A stretch of 64,000 bases of DNA, taken from Rhopalosiphum padi (taxonomy: Eukaryota > Arthropoda > Insecta > Hemiptera > Aphididae). Location: the NCBI RefSeq assembly GCF_020882245.1, contig NC_083599.1, forward strand, positions 2,418,001 through 2,482,000, read 5' to 3'. The translations under genes were made by a program, and so were the position numbers. This document shows positions 1 through 11,184 of the stretch, piece by piece. The stretch's first letter is position 1; each line of letters opens with the position of its first letter. The notes under the pieces are model-generated. The model saw nothing but the letters and a program-made list of their open reading frames with translations, ran no database searches and was not told the origin of the DNA.

Positions 1-184
1 TAGATGGCACATTTAAAACTTGCACAAACCGTTTCATAATTATTAAAACAAACGTAAATCGTAAAGGTATGAACTATATTACAGTTGCACTAAAATTTCA
101 CCGATCAAGAATTACTGAGTATTGTGAACAGTGAGGACTGAGGAACTGAGGACATCTGATAATTGAGAACGTCCAGCAGCGATT

Positions 185-1780
185 CAGGGTTACCACCTTT
201 CAGTGACAAAATTACGGGACACATATTTTTTGTTAAAAATATTAAGTTTGATTTATATACATGCCAATAAAATAAAATATTGTCAATTTGTATAGTAATT
301 ATGGCTCATTATTTTATTATGTTTGCAAATATTTATGAAATACAAAATCAAGTAAGCCTAAAATAAAAAAAATAACTGATGTATTTTTAAATATTAACAA
401 TAAAATAATAATAAATCTCTCATTTGGATTATAATACTTACAGTACTTATACATTATACAAACTAAATACAATTGTTAGATAATTGTGTAAAAAATTAAG
501 AATAATATGAAAAAGTAGCTATAGTATTGTACTTAAAGTTTTTTATTTATTTTTAAAAGAATATTTTTGGTTACTTGATACTGCTTTAAGTAAGTCTTTG
601 TCAAGCTTTATTTTTTCAATAAAATCTGAACAGTTTTCTTCAAAGTTTAGAGTTATTTGAAGTTCTGACTTGATAAGTTCTACTTTGCACCGGTTCCTTT
701 CTTTTGACCACTTTTGGTTCATAATTGAAAAAACTCTTTCAACATAAGCGTTTGAAGGTGGAATGCTTAACACATATGAAACTAATAGAAATATATTTTT
801 AAAATTTTCTTTTGTGCCACTTGAAAATATTTTAGTCCACTTAGAGTACACATTTTGTGTACTACTATAAATAGGTTTTATTATGCAATACTCATTAAAA
901 AGACCATCTAAAGAAATATTTTCTATTTGTAATGTCTTAACAACTTTCACTAAATCGTTGAAGGAAATTGCATTGTTTAATTGTAAGCATTCAATCACTT
1001 TAAAAATATTGTCATCAGAGAAGTTAAACCACTTAGATAAATATGTATTAATATTTATATAAAACTGCCCAAAGATTGTCTTATATTTTTCATATTTGTT
1101 TGCTTTTAAATGTTGTCTGCATGAAATGAAATGAGTTCCAAAAAATTGTTGTTCCAATCTTTCTGTGAAGTTAGTTCTTAAATAATCCATAATTTCATAC
1201 AATTCTGTAGCAGAAGTGTTCATGTTTTGTAACCGTTTACTAGTTTGTTGAAAAATTTGAACCACATTTGCACAAAAAGTTAAATATATATAGGTTTTAT
1301 TATAAAGATAATTGTCTTTCTCTGTATCAGTATCTGCATTTATTGATAGTAATTTTTGAAGAACTTTGGGACATTCATCTCCTATCGATATAAAATATGA
1401 TATTAAAGCTGGATAAAATTTTAAAATTTTGTCAATTGCTGGACCAAGAGATAACCACCTAGTTGGTACATGTTTTACCAGTTCTTCCCAATCAACTTGA
1501 GCGAATTCAAAAAAACTTTTTAAATTTTCTCTTCTAGATACAGACGAAGAGAAATGACTATATATTTTTAATGAGAGTATGAGAGACAAATAGTTTGTAA
1601 ATAAATTAAATTAATTGATTTGGTAAAAATAGATTTTAAATATCATATTTTTGTATAATTTTAAGAAATACTCAAATACGGGACATATTGCGTCCCGATA
1701 CCCATTAAGCCAGGACGCGGGACAAATCAAACAAAAACAGGACTGTCCCGTGAAATACGGGACGGGTGGCAACTCTGGGC
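185..1780. mobile_element. Decayed hAT-type DNA transposon
   Basis: The left end begins CAGGGTTACCACC and the reverse complement of the right end reads CAGAGTTGCCACC, an imperfect terminal inverted repeat of hAT style. The flanks carry a near-identical 8-mer (cagcgatt at 177-184, cagcgact at 1781-1788), consistent with an aged 8-bp target duplication, although about three extra bases lie between the right repeat and the flank. Both ends contain repeated ACGGGAC words. Only a C-terminal transposase piece remains inside, so the copy is internally deleted and non-autonomous. The exact ends are uncertain by a few bases. Confidence 0.65.
543..1589 (-). pseudogene. hAT transposase, C-terminal fragment
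   Basis: The open frame gives about 348 residues. Its last 80 hold the hAT C-terminal dimerisation region, seen as IPPSNAYVERVFSIMNQKWS followed by a basic helix. This helix pair mediates transposase multimerisation and closes the RNase H-like catalytic fold. The N-terminal BED-type zinc finger and the first catalytic aspartate region are missing, and full-length relatives are usually 550-700 residues. The first methionine is probably not a true start. The gene lies wholly inside the terminal repeats at 185-1780 and reads toward the left end. It has no in-frame stop over 1 kb, so decay is by deletion more than by point mutation. It resembles the ZNF862/KIAA1586-like group of animal hAT proteins, but that placement is only from memory of the dimerisation motif. 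Confidence 0.75.
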
Positions 1781-2139
1781 CAGCGACTTATGAATAGTGG
1801 GATTAATATAAATTATTAATAATATTTTATTTATACATTTATATAAAGGTATACAATTGTTATCATTAAATAATAAATATATATATGTATAAATAATAGT
1901 ATATTATTATGCTACACAATTCATGGATGTTGATTTATTTTTGTCGGTTCAACACAATAAGAAATATTAATAATTATTTGTTTATACTTTATACACAGTT
2001 CTATGAAACGGATATTAACTATCGGCTAATGAAGACCATCCACCATCAGAGAAAATATAATATAAATATTACTTTTAAACAATGTTTGGCAATTAAATAT
2101 TGCCATTGAATATTAATATTAATTGTTTGATTATTTCAG

Positions 2140-2404
2140 AAAATGATTATGACATACCACCTGCACCAATTTCCGTCACCACAACAATGGAAATCATAAG
2201 GCAATACCAAGGTAGTTATTGTATTTAATATTTTTCTTTAAATCTTATGTTAATTTTTACATTTTATTTAGGGTTTGATGAGAAGATGATGCGCACCGAC
2301 AAGATTTTACAACTCCTACGACAAATTAATTTTGAAAATTTGCCTGCAATCAATTATAATAAATGCAATTTATGTAAAAAATATTATTATATAATACATT
2401 TTTA
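2140..2404 (+). other. Possible two-exon gene fragment, unrecognised
   Basis: A TTTCAG acceptor precedes an open stretch at about 2140-2212 that ends at a GT donor. A second TTTAG acceptor near 2272 opens an exon that joins in frame and runs to a TAA near 2404. The spliced reading gives about 68 residues, with an acidic start and a helical middle. I recognise no domain. The frame match across a short intron (about 60 bp, typical of insects) is the only support. It could be a decayed exon pair of a mobile element. The stretch 1789-2139 before it is AT-rich and shows nothing else. Confidence 0.25.
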
Positions 2405-2600
2405 ATTAAATTAATAAAAAAATAATCCATATAGTGTGTCTCAAAGTTATATTACTTACCTGTATCATTATAAAAAAATTTGTCTGTACTGATGAAAAGC
2501 AAACAGTTTTCTTATAATGTAACGGGTAAAATGTCAAAGCTAATTAAATAAATTTAAAGATCATAAACTACTAGAACATATATTATATATTATATAATTA

Positions 2601-2960
2601 TGTACTTATAATATTTAGGAATAAATCATTATTTGAACATAATAAAACAGTAGATTTTACTCATAAACGGTAATTTTACCAACCAACGGTATATTTTACA
2701 AATATATCATAATTTGACCATCTATTTTTTTGAACATAACGCTCTAAAAACTTGAATATTTTTCCCAAGTCTATGAAGTTATTTTTTTCTGATAGAACGA
2801 ATTATAACAAAAATTATTATGTGCAATGTGCTTATACTTAGAATATTTTGGAAGTAATCATTTTTTGAACATAAAAAAATCGTTGATTTTAGTAATAAAC
2901 GGTAATTATACCATCTACTTTTTGAACATAACACTATAAAAACTTAAATATTTTTTCCAG
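2601..2960. repeat. Imperfect tandem repeat, period about 230 bp
   Basis: Two units start near 2601 and 2829. Both contain AATCATT..TTTGAACATAA, then ATAAACGGTAATT.TACC, then TTTTTGAACATAACNCT.TAAAAACTT.AATATTTTT, in the same order. They differ by substitutions and small indels, and the first unit has an extra ACGGTATATTTTACAAATATATC block. No coding potential is visible. The rest of 2405-3683 is AT-rich with no supportable gene. Confidence 0.55.
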
Positions 2961-3683
2961 GCTTTCACCCCATTTTTCGGTCTTAGGGTAGATGGAAATT
3001 TTCCAACAGTAAAATATGACTAAGGATACCATTCTGATCATTTAAAAAAAAAAATCAAGTCAATATGTGCAATATTAAAGAAAATAGGTTTTCATAGTTA
3101 TTTGTTAAAGCCTTGGCTGTCTACGTATAGCTGTGAATACGTTGTTCTTTAACTCTGAGCACCAAATGTAGTATAAAAAACTGTATTTCTCAACTAAACT
3201 ATATAAATTTATATTTTCCTGATAGAAAATATCACACTGAATCTTTATATGTACAAAACTTACCTTAACTTCATATATTTTTTTAGAAATCACATTTTGA
3301 ACGTAAATATTTGGCATATTTTCATCGTTTTAGCGGGTTATTTTGTGTTTGCACATTAATATGTTATTTCTTTACTCTGCGGACGATATGTATTAGAAAA
3401 ACTTAAAAAAGTTTATTTTTTCAATAGACTAGTTCATGACGGATAAATACATGTTTTGTCAATATTAGGGAAAATAGTTTAATAGAGAAATGAAAAATAT
3501 TTTTAGTTAGTTTTTCGATATTTTTTGTTATGACTATTATAGTTTTTTTGCCATTCATTAATAATTCTGTTTAATCTCTGATTAATAGGCATAACATGAG
3601 GAGTTTTGCGTGACATTGGTTTTTCCTACACAAACAAAACAAATCATAAGCATTAATTTATATATATATTTATTATTAAAGAT

Positions 3684-4146
3684 TTATTTATTTAAATATT
3701 CTAATATATTTTCTTCGTATTGTTTTATATTTTTTCTATGAAATCTTGATAAATCTTTGGCCCTCCATTTAAGAGGTTTAAATTTTCCATTTATTACCTG
3801 TGGTTTAAAATGTTTCACATTTTTTTTTATATATATAAATGGACTGGTGTCCGCAGATTTAGGAAAAAAAACTGTTACAGTGTCAGCATCTGATTTTATA
3901 ACAACAGCAGCATAGTAAGGGGTTCCATCGGTTGTAACATTTACCACATTACCCTCATCAAAAATGTCATCATGTATGGAATTTTTTCCTTGGATTGTTT
4001 CCTGGTAATTTCATTACATACATTTTATTTAAGAAATAAATCTGAGCTGATAAATTTCTAATATACAATATACTTACGTCACAATGGTTGACAACGTTTT
4101 TACTCTGCTTTTCTGTAGGTGGTTTGTCGGGTTCAACAACTGGCGC
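3684..4146 (-). CDS. Putative spliced small gene, unrecognised
   Basis: On the minus strand an exon at 4146-4078 follows a CAG acceptor and ends at GAC|GTAAGT. The next exon starts after a CCAG acceptor at 4001 and runs in frame to a stop at 3684. The joined piece is about 128 codons, and an upstream start was not found. The first part is polar, rich in P, K and E. The second has alternating strands (around VVNVTTDGTPYYAAVVI) that could be a small barrel such as an SH3- or Tudor-like fold, followed by a basic tail. That fold is a guess. It lies next to a broken capsid-like gene on the same strand, so it may belong to the same virus-like element. No stop interrupts either exon. Confidence 0.35.
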
Positions 4147-4265
4147 CTGTTAAACATAATGTCTAAGTATTAATACTGATTTTTACATACATTTTATTTG
4201 AAAAATAAACCTGAGTTGATAAATATCTAATATACAATATACTTACATTACAATGATTGAAAATT
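4013..4265. repeat. Duplicated intron plus exon edge
   Basis: The segment 4013-4093 (TACATACATTTTATTT, then AAATAAA.CTGAG.TGATAAAT, then CTAATATACAATATACTTAC) recurs at about 4185-4265 in the same orientation. Each copy ends in a minus-strand splice donor and the last codons of an exon (NHC-type reading). The gene at 3684-4146 has therefore undergone an internal tandem duplication of an intron with its flanking exon end, or a larger exon array has partly decayed. Confidence 0.5.
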
Positions 4266-4428
4266 TGGTATTCTATCAGATGAAAACTACCAGGTCGTTC
4301 ATCGCGATACGTTCAGATTACTACAGACTTTAAAAAAAAAATATATTCTTATATGGGACATATACTGTCCTTTATACTGGGATACACCGCAGAAATATAG
4401 TCGCGTTATATTTTTCGAAGATGAAATA

Positions 4429-5332
4429 ATGAAACTATCATCCATGGTATATACCGGTGAAAATGTGTTGGTGATTGAAGATAAAACTCAAATCGGTTGC
4501 ATAGTGTTATTGAACCGGGAGGACCTTATTCGACTACAATATCTGGAGCGGAGCATTATAGAAAGTATTATACGAAAAGAAGTATACACCGTACCATTAA
4601 TTCATTACCAGTCCGAGGAGTTTGTGACATATCTACGCGAAAAATGTACACAGATGGAGTCGCCAGCTAAAAATTTGGATGAGATGACGACATTCATTAA
4701 AAACGTACAAGACGATCGAGATATAAAATCTTTTCCAAACCTATCAGCTCAAATACAAATGTGCTCAACTAAACAACTAGCAGAATCTGTGCTAAATAAG
4801 GTAGTTCATAAATATAATATTACATGTAGAAAAAATATTTAATACAATTTTTTTATTTCAGAATGTTGAGATGAATTCACCGACGTCGCCAAGCTATTCA
4901 CCGGTCACCAACATATTCAGCATACACGACGATCCACTTACATAATATGCTACACTTAGACAGTTAAATGTAATTTATATAATCATATTTTTTAAAATAA
5001 AAAACAATATTAATTTTATTTACTTTTTCCAGCCATTAGATCATATTGACGACCCACAGACACCGGATCATATTGACAACCCACAGATACCAGACGAGAT
5101 TTCCAATCAACAATCGGTCGACGTAAACGACGGACCAGATTTTTTCAATCTATTTTATTCACCATCAACTTACACACAACACCCCGCACCATCACAAATT
5201 CGATCTAGCTCACTTTCACCATCGTCTCAAGCAACTCACATTGAACATGCAGCGCCATTTCGCAAACGGTCTCATCCAACATTCGCCGAACATCCGACAT
5301 CAGTACGCAATGTTAAGCCGCGTCTATTTTAA
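4429..5332 (+). CDS. Putative multi-exon gene, unrecognised
   Basis: A 137-codon frame (4429-4842) encodes a soluble, mixed-charge protein with no signal peptide or membrane segment. A TTTCAG acceptor follows near 4860, then a short S/P/T-rich frame (about 4871-4945). A third piece starts after a CCAG acceptor at 5033 and runs to a TAA at 5330-5332. That last exon is proline- and serine-rich, with a repeated D-H-I-D-(D/N)-P-Q motif and a basic end (RKRSHPTF..VRNVKPRLF) that looks like a nuclear localisation signal. A polyadenylation-like AATAAA lies about 35 bp later. I did not find a clean donor for every junction. It runs convergent to the capsid-like gene at 5412-6663 with an 80-bp gap, which suggests membership in one virus-like element, but this is inference. 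Confidence 0.35.
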
Positions 5333-5411
5333 TAAGGTTAAATAATTAAATAATTTATGTGAAATAAAAAAAGTATTTTCATTTATTAATATTAAGGTTT
5401 ACAATAAGTAT

Positions 5412-6663
5412 TTACAAGGTTCTTAGTTCTCCATTAAATGGATTATAAGTTATAATTTGGTCGTGTAATATTAAACAATATGCTGAAGTTGAAGCTGGAA
5501 ACGCTTCGTTGGCTTCGAGTTCGATTCTGAAGTCCACAGCTGACATTTTCACGTTATCGTTTTGTCGGCTCATGTCAACAACTGCAATCGGGGACAGATT
5601 TTTGAAATCTGATCTGTTCAATAGAGGTGTCACTTCGTTATGTCCGTAGTAAGATTTTTGGAACTCGGCATACGTTCGGTATAATGTAGACATCTTATTC
5701 TTAGCGAAGTCGCTTTGAAAATCTTCATAGGGGAATACTTCAGAGTTTAAATAGACCTTCAAGTTTTTAATTTTACAATGATCGAAATATGACATTGCTT
5801 TACTCGAGCTATTTTTCCTATCGGTTTGAAAACCGATTATGACATATCTAGGTTTTTCTAATTTGTTGGATGTCTTTACTTTCCACGAATGCGAAGTGTT
5901 TTGTTTGAGGTAAAAATGGATATTCACACAGTTCCCACGATCGAAACGCACATGTAAGCGGTTTCTGATTATTAATTACTTTCAACAGTCGTATTTTTTC
6001 TCTATCACTCACTTTCACTATAGGCATTCTCCATAATATTTTCGTTATGTTTATTTTAACGTCTTTTAGTTTCGGTGCGTCTGCAACAACTTCATTATTT
6101 TTATACTGTTTGATTGCATTTATATCGAGTGATGCTCTATTCAATATAAGTTGCTGGTTGCAGTTTATTAAAACACGTTTATAATCTTCACAAAAACCAA
6201 ACAAATCTTTAAGATTAACACACCCGTTAAAATTACCGCTGTCGATAAAATCTTTATTGGCATTTTTAATATCATTATCCCAGGCAGCGTTATGATGTGA
6301 TATAATATTTGATTTATTATACGAACAATATCCTTTTAATGTAGTCGATATACCTGGATTGATGAGTTTTTGAATCTGAGTACCGTTTATTTCATATTTC
6401 ATTTCAGATAAAAGAAATGACAGTCCGTTGTTTACAAATCTAATCTCATCGGTTATTTCTGCGGGTTTGGTTATTGTTCCCTCGATGTAGATTTAACTCT
6501 CGCATGGTAAAGTATAAGACTCTGTGTTATGTAACGCAATACGCACCTCATCGTTATTAGAAAGAGCTGATGTTGAGTATGGCAAAAAAGAATGATAGTC
6601 GATTTAAGTTATTTTACAATCGTCGGTGTACCCCGCCGTGACATCTAAATACATATCGTCCAT
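5412..6663 (-). pseudogene. Double-jelly-roll capsid-like gene, broken
   Basis: Reading leftward from an ATG at 6663, the product is about 415 residues of the double-jelly-roll-like family, which resembles capsid proteins of Polinton/adintovirus-type DNA viruses and is abundant in aphid and hydra genomes. Diagnostic stretches are HSFLPYSTSALSNNDEVRI near the N-terminus, an early I-N-G-T motif, and the C-terminal VDFRIELEANEAFPASTSAY with ILHDQIITYNPFNGEL. Two in-frame stops interrupt the first 85 codons (near 6605 and 6490). A frame change lies between about 5848 and 5951, where the two open frames overlap. The gene follows a small minus-strand ORF with a single base between stop and start. 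Family recognition is from motif memory; a profile search would settle it. Confidence 0.65.
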
Positions 6664-6664
6664 A

Positions 6665-6907
6665 TTAAATAGCGTTTAGTGAGCGTAGAAAAGCTAAATT
6701 TTCTGCTGTTAGTCCGACCTGTTTACGTCTAGAATATTTTTTCTTCTTAGGAGTTGTTATGGTTTTGGTAATATTGACCAACGTATCTGATTCGTGATTG
6801 ACATTACCATCATATATTCGATTTTTGAACCCCATCAACTGTCCAATACTAAAAAATATTTGTTGATGGAACTTTTGAATTTTGTTCCAAATATTTTTAT
6901 CAGCTAT
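6665..6907 (-). pseudogene. Small virus-like ORF upstream of capsid-like gene
   Basis: An open frame of about 80 codons ends with TAA at 6667-6665, one base before the capsid-like ATG. It has a hydrophobic/glycine segment (IFFSIGQLMGFKNRIYDG), then an acidic-to-basic stretch ending KKKKYSRRKQVGLTAENLAF and LRSLNA. A GLT.EN..FLRSLG-type ending is a pattern I associate with small ORFs next to double-jelly-roll genes in insect virus-like elements. The 5' part is lost at an in-frame stop near 6908, where a MULE relic on the other strand begins. The stop-N-ATG spacing is a viral style of gene packing and unlike the host. Confidence 0.45.
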
Positions 6908-7440
6908 TCACGATACATGGCTTAAAAAACGGTCACTATATACCATTAGTATTTACTTTGCTACCAAATAAGTTATCTAATACATATGAATATTTATTTC
7001 GAGTTTTGACTAGTAAATGTGCAACTTTTAACCTTTATTTTAGTCCAAAAACAGTCGTTGCCGATTTTGAACAAGCGATTCAATTTACTGTTAAAAAAGT
7101 TTGACCTTCAATAACTGGTAGGTTGTAGGTTTAATTTAACACAAGCTTGGTGGAGGAATATCCAAAGATGTGGATTACAAACCGAGTATAAAAACACAGA
7201 CTCTGAAATAGGAAAATAGCTACATTTAATTTTTGGTTTGTCACTTTTTCCACACTATTAAGTGGATGATGTTTTTATAAATTAATTAATGACAATTCAG
7301 CCAACGAATTCAAAAGTTACTAAATTCAATGACTATATCGTTGAAAATTACATATCATCAACCTCTACATTCCCTCCCATACTGTGGGCATCGAATACAA
7401 TAAGCTCTGAACGTACAACCAATGCATGTGAAAGTATCTC
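6903..7440 (+). pseudogene. MULE transposase fragment
   Basis: Pieces in shifting frames match the Mutator-like transposase domain: TIHGLKNGHYIPLVFTLLPN near 6911-6970, a V-A-D-F-E-QAI segment near 7060 that carries a catalytic acidic residue, LTQAWWRNIQRCGLQTEY near 7136-7190, then a C-terminal DYIVENY...FPPILWA...RTTNACES tract at 7332-7430. At least two stops or frame changes separate these, so the gene is dead. Both the N-terminal DNA-binding part and the C-terminus are missing. The 3' edge is replaced by a LINE at about 7468 after a run of eleven G. The enzyme would have cut and pasted a MULE DNA transposon; no terminal repeats were found nearby. Confidence 0.65.
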
Positions 7441-7467
7441 CCTCAGGCGTTCCCCGGGGGGGGGGGA

Positions 7468-8461
7468 CATCTATCACCTCTTCTATTCTCTTTGTTTGTT
7501 AACAGTGCTAGCTCCTCTCTCAAACATAGCAAACTTCTTTGTTTTGCCGACGATATGAAGATTTTCCTCGAAATTAACTCTGTCGATGACTGTCACAAAC
7601 TCCAGGATGATTTAAATAGTTTCTCCGCATGGGCTGAATCTCTCGGTCTCACATTAAATATTGGAAAGTTCCGGTCAATGACATTCACAAGAAGTCGCTC
7701 TCCTATTACTCATCTTTACTCATTGAATGGCTCTAATTTGATTCCAGCTGACTCTAGCATCTGTGATCTCGGTTTTACTTTTACTCCCTCTCTTTGTCCT
7801 AGAGCTCACATAGACAGAGTTACATGCAAAGCCCTTAAGATATTGGGTTTCGTCAAAAGAATATCTAGTGACTTTAAGCTCTCCTCTTCCCTTAAAGCAA
7901 TATATTGTGCACTTGTACGTCCAATCGTAGAATACGGCTCAGTTGTATGGGATCCCCAGACAAGTGATGCTTGTCTTCAACTAGAACGAGTTCAGCGGAA
8001 ATTTTTATGTTACATGAAACATTCTCTTAACGTAAACTGCACCCCTCACGATTACACTCCCCTTCTCAGTTTGCTTAACTTATCGTCCCTAGCTGACCGT
8101 CGTCGCATCAATAATCTCTCCTTCCTTAACAAACTCTTAACAGGCTCGGTCGATTCCCCATCCCTTCTTTCTCTCATTAACTTTAGAGTTCCTGTTAGGT
8201 CCACCCGCAGTAATCATCCTTTCTTAATACCCTTCTGCACTAGAAACTATCTAAAAAATCAACCTGTTACGAGAATAATGAAATTGGCCAATGAGGATCC
8301 GTTGTTCCTTTAATAGTTTTACTTTTGTATTCATTGTTTAGTTTAATTTTAAGATTTATACTTTGTTATATTATTCATGTTATGTTATTGTTTGATTGCA
8401 TTGTACACCTAATTATTTTAACCTGGGCTCACGCCCGTTTATTCAATAAATAAAATAAAAT
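7468..8461 (+). mobile_element. 5'-truncated LINE, RT C-terminus and 3' end
   Basis: The coding part (7468-8313) starts inside the reverse transcriptase with a H-L-S-P-L-L-F-S-L motif, then the catalytic F-A-D-D box (CFADDMKIF) near 7543. Thumb and post-RT regions follow, with the LVRPIVEYGSVVWDP motif typical of Jockey/CR1-type elements. It ends at TAA 8311-8313. About 150 bp of 3' UTR end in AATAAATAAAATAAAA-like repeats, as expected for target-primed reverse transcription. The endonuclease, ORF1 and most of the RT are gone. The remaining frame is uninterrupted for 280 codons, so the insertion is fairly young. The frame that opens at 7492 is in phase with the RT, but its first methionine is not a true start. 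Confidence 0.8.
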
Positions 8462-10487
8462 GTTTTAATTACCAAAATACCAACCTACTAAGATAAAATT
8501 GCTAAAAATCTTAAAATGTATAGAACAACCATGTTAATCTACTAATATACTGTTTTCCCAATGGTCATTGATGTTATGCTTATGGATTTTACTTATTTAA
8601 TGAAAAAAAAAATAATAAAAATAATAATATAATAATATTCTGCTTTAGGTATGTGAAATTAGAACGGTTAACAACTAGAAACTACGTAAAAATATAGTTT
8701 CAAAAACATTAATACTTTTTGAAATACTGAGTATAGTTTGTAATAGAATAATCATATTTTAAAATTATTCGAATACATTTTTATTTGAATAAAATATTAT
8801 CTAGATAATCATCTAAATAAAATTTTATTCGAATGATGCCCAACTTTGGATACTACACACATATGTACTTCAATTTTGGTGTCGAAAATGCAAACTGCAG
8901 TCGGATAATGCAGAGTACTCTTCAGTCTTTGTAGTAGCACGGTAGCACACGAGTAAAAGAAACAGTGTTGAGGTGTATGTCGTACGCACGAAGTACAAAG
9001 TGAGTTAAGGTATAATAAAGTTAACGATTAACTACTGCGTCTTACGTCTTACTCTCCAAAAGGCAAAATTATAAAAGTTTGTACAATGTAGCAAACACGG
9101 TTGCACACGAGTACAAGACAAATACTGACTAAAGACAGTAGACAGTAGACAATATTAATAATAATAATATAGACGTGGCGAGTGTGAATATAATATGTTA
9201 TATAAATTTATCGAACAATCGAACTGATTGTGTATAACGCGCGAGTCTCGATGACCATATCGCAGCCGCGGCTCTATGCCGGTTGCCGCGGTGGTTTTTC
9301 CCGGCAATAGCTATAAATATTATATATTATATCACTATTATCGCAACCAACTATATATTATATTAATATATACATCTACCACGATTAAAGATATCTAACT
9401 ATGTGAGGTTAAACTATTTCAAATTAAGATATATAATAATTGAAATAATTGAATATTTGTTTACCTATTAAAACCTCTTAAGAACGTCTTAAAAAAGATG
9501 TTTGTTACATATTATCTAATGAAATTATAACCAACAATAAAATTATCAACTTCCATATAATATCTACGTACAACATCCGAAGTACAATTTCTAAGAAACA
9601 TCTAATAATTGTTAATTTTGAGTTCACTTAAAAATGTTTGTGGTGAACGTTAATTGTATATTATTTAGATGTTCTTTTTTAAAAGTTAAATTCAATATTT
9701 CTTTAACATCCTATTCATATCAAATAATTGTTTTACAAAGATGTACTATTTAAGGACATCAGTACAATATTTTGGTTAATGTATGGTACAGTGGGATGAA
9801 TGTACTTACTTCTACTGTAGTTAAGCCTTTATAAGTATTTGGGTTTTTTAACGCCCAAAAACTACCTACAAACCAAGGGGAACACAAGGTTCGTGACCTA
9901 TAAGCCGCACCGCGTGTTGACTCTAAGGTCAAGTCGGTGGAACTGATAGGTTTTAAACACGCAGTGGTCAATGAAGACCAATGATTTAATAATAAAAAAA
10001 GGGAAAATAAAATATTTGAAATATATAAGAATAATAATTAGAAGGTAATCACGAGATTTATTTTACATGATGCAGATGGGCAAATAATAACAATTTAAAA
10101 GAATATATAATTTTAATAGAATGTGATTCGATTTTGGCACATGGTAGGTGCACAAGTATAAAATATTTAATCGCAACATTTTTTTTACGTCATATAATAG
10201 TAGATTTTTTGGCACATGGGTGAGATATGGAAAATAGGGAGAAGATAATAAAGAGAAATAATATTTTTCTTTTAACGTCATGTAATGTAATATAAAATAA
10301 GCTTTGCCGGATGAACAGTAAAACCGTCCGTACGGCATATATAATAATAATAATATAATATAATTTTTCACTATGTGGCTCCACGGGGCCCACGAACACT
10401 CTCGTGCAGTGGTCACAGGGTTACCAGTAGGAACAGTCCGGTATAAATGTGCATTTTAACATATACCAATAGGTGTAACGTATATTA
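8462..10487. other. Non-coding AT-rich interval
   Basis: I see no gene here. There are short inverted ATTCGAATA-type words near 8760-8830 and a weak direct repeat (GGTAGCACACGAGTA near 8940, GGTTGCACACGAGTA near 9099). A short GC-richer patch at 9240-9305 has no open frame of interest. The open frames on the minus strand at 9759-9971 and 10063-10416 lack domain features or codon bias and are treated as chance. Confidence 0.5.
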
Positions 10488-11090
10488 CAGTGGCGGTTCT
10501 GGTAGTATTTTTTTGGCGAGGCAACCTAAGTATCAACCCCTCCCCCCCATACAACATTAGAATTTTGTATGGACTTGGACATACCTGAGAATATGTTTTT
10601 TATACTATTATAATGATTTTGTATTTCTTGAGAGCACCAAATAATATGCATATCAAACAACTCTCTAAAATTCCCTTTATTTAATGAATCACTGCTTTCA
10701 TCATGACCTCTAAACGCCAACTCTTGTTTTCCCAAAAATAAAACTAAATCGATTAAGTACTTCATAAATAAACGATTCAATCTCACATTTTCATTATAAT
10801 TTTTTTTAAACAAATTACCATGTTCATTAACAACATCTAGTATAGTAAAACAATTTTTTTCTAGGTTTTTTAATCCTAAATGATTATGAATATGTTCTTT
10901 TGATAATTGATGTATTTGTATACCCCTAGATAAATTTTTTAAATCATAATACCCAGTAGTATTCCACACAGACTTCATTTTACCCAACAACAAACAAATA
11001 ATTTTTGTATATAATGACTTCCATATAACCAAGAGTGATCAAATAAATTTGAATTAAATGACCTACAGAATACCTTACTTAGTTTCTTGT
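10488..11090 (-). pseudogene. ZMYM1-like hAT transposase fragment
   Basis: The left end reads CAGTGGCGGTTCTGG, a typical end of this hAT group. The minus-strand frame (10526-11032) encodes the region after the TTF-type zinc finger, including LFLGKQELAFRGHDESSD and the NFRELF motif characteristic of ZMYM1/DUF4371-type hAT proteins. A frame change near 11,010 joins an upstream piece (FNSNLFDHSWL) that extends to about 11,090. The catalytic RNase H part and the dimerisation region are absent, so this is an internally deleted copy. The intact four-exon element at 56,691-60,619 belongs to the same broad group and has the same motif (PFRGHRDSG). Confidence 0.65.
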
Positions 11091-11184
11091 CAGGAGCCAA
11101 GGCTGATGTAGACGTGCATTGAAGTGTTGGCTGCTTCGACCGCCATGGTCCCGCATGGCTGTTCTTAGCCCATGGTGTTGTTTG

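Noticed and set aside
10063..10416. 117-codon minus-strand frame with hydrophobic stretches
   Set aside because: AT-rich chance frame overlapped by another frame; no start context, homology or splice support.
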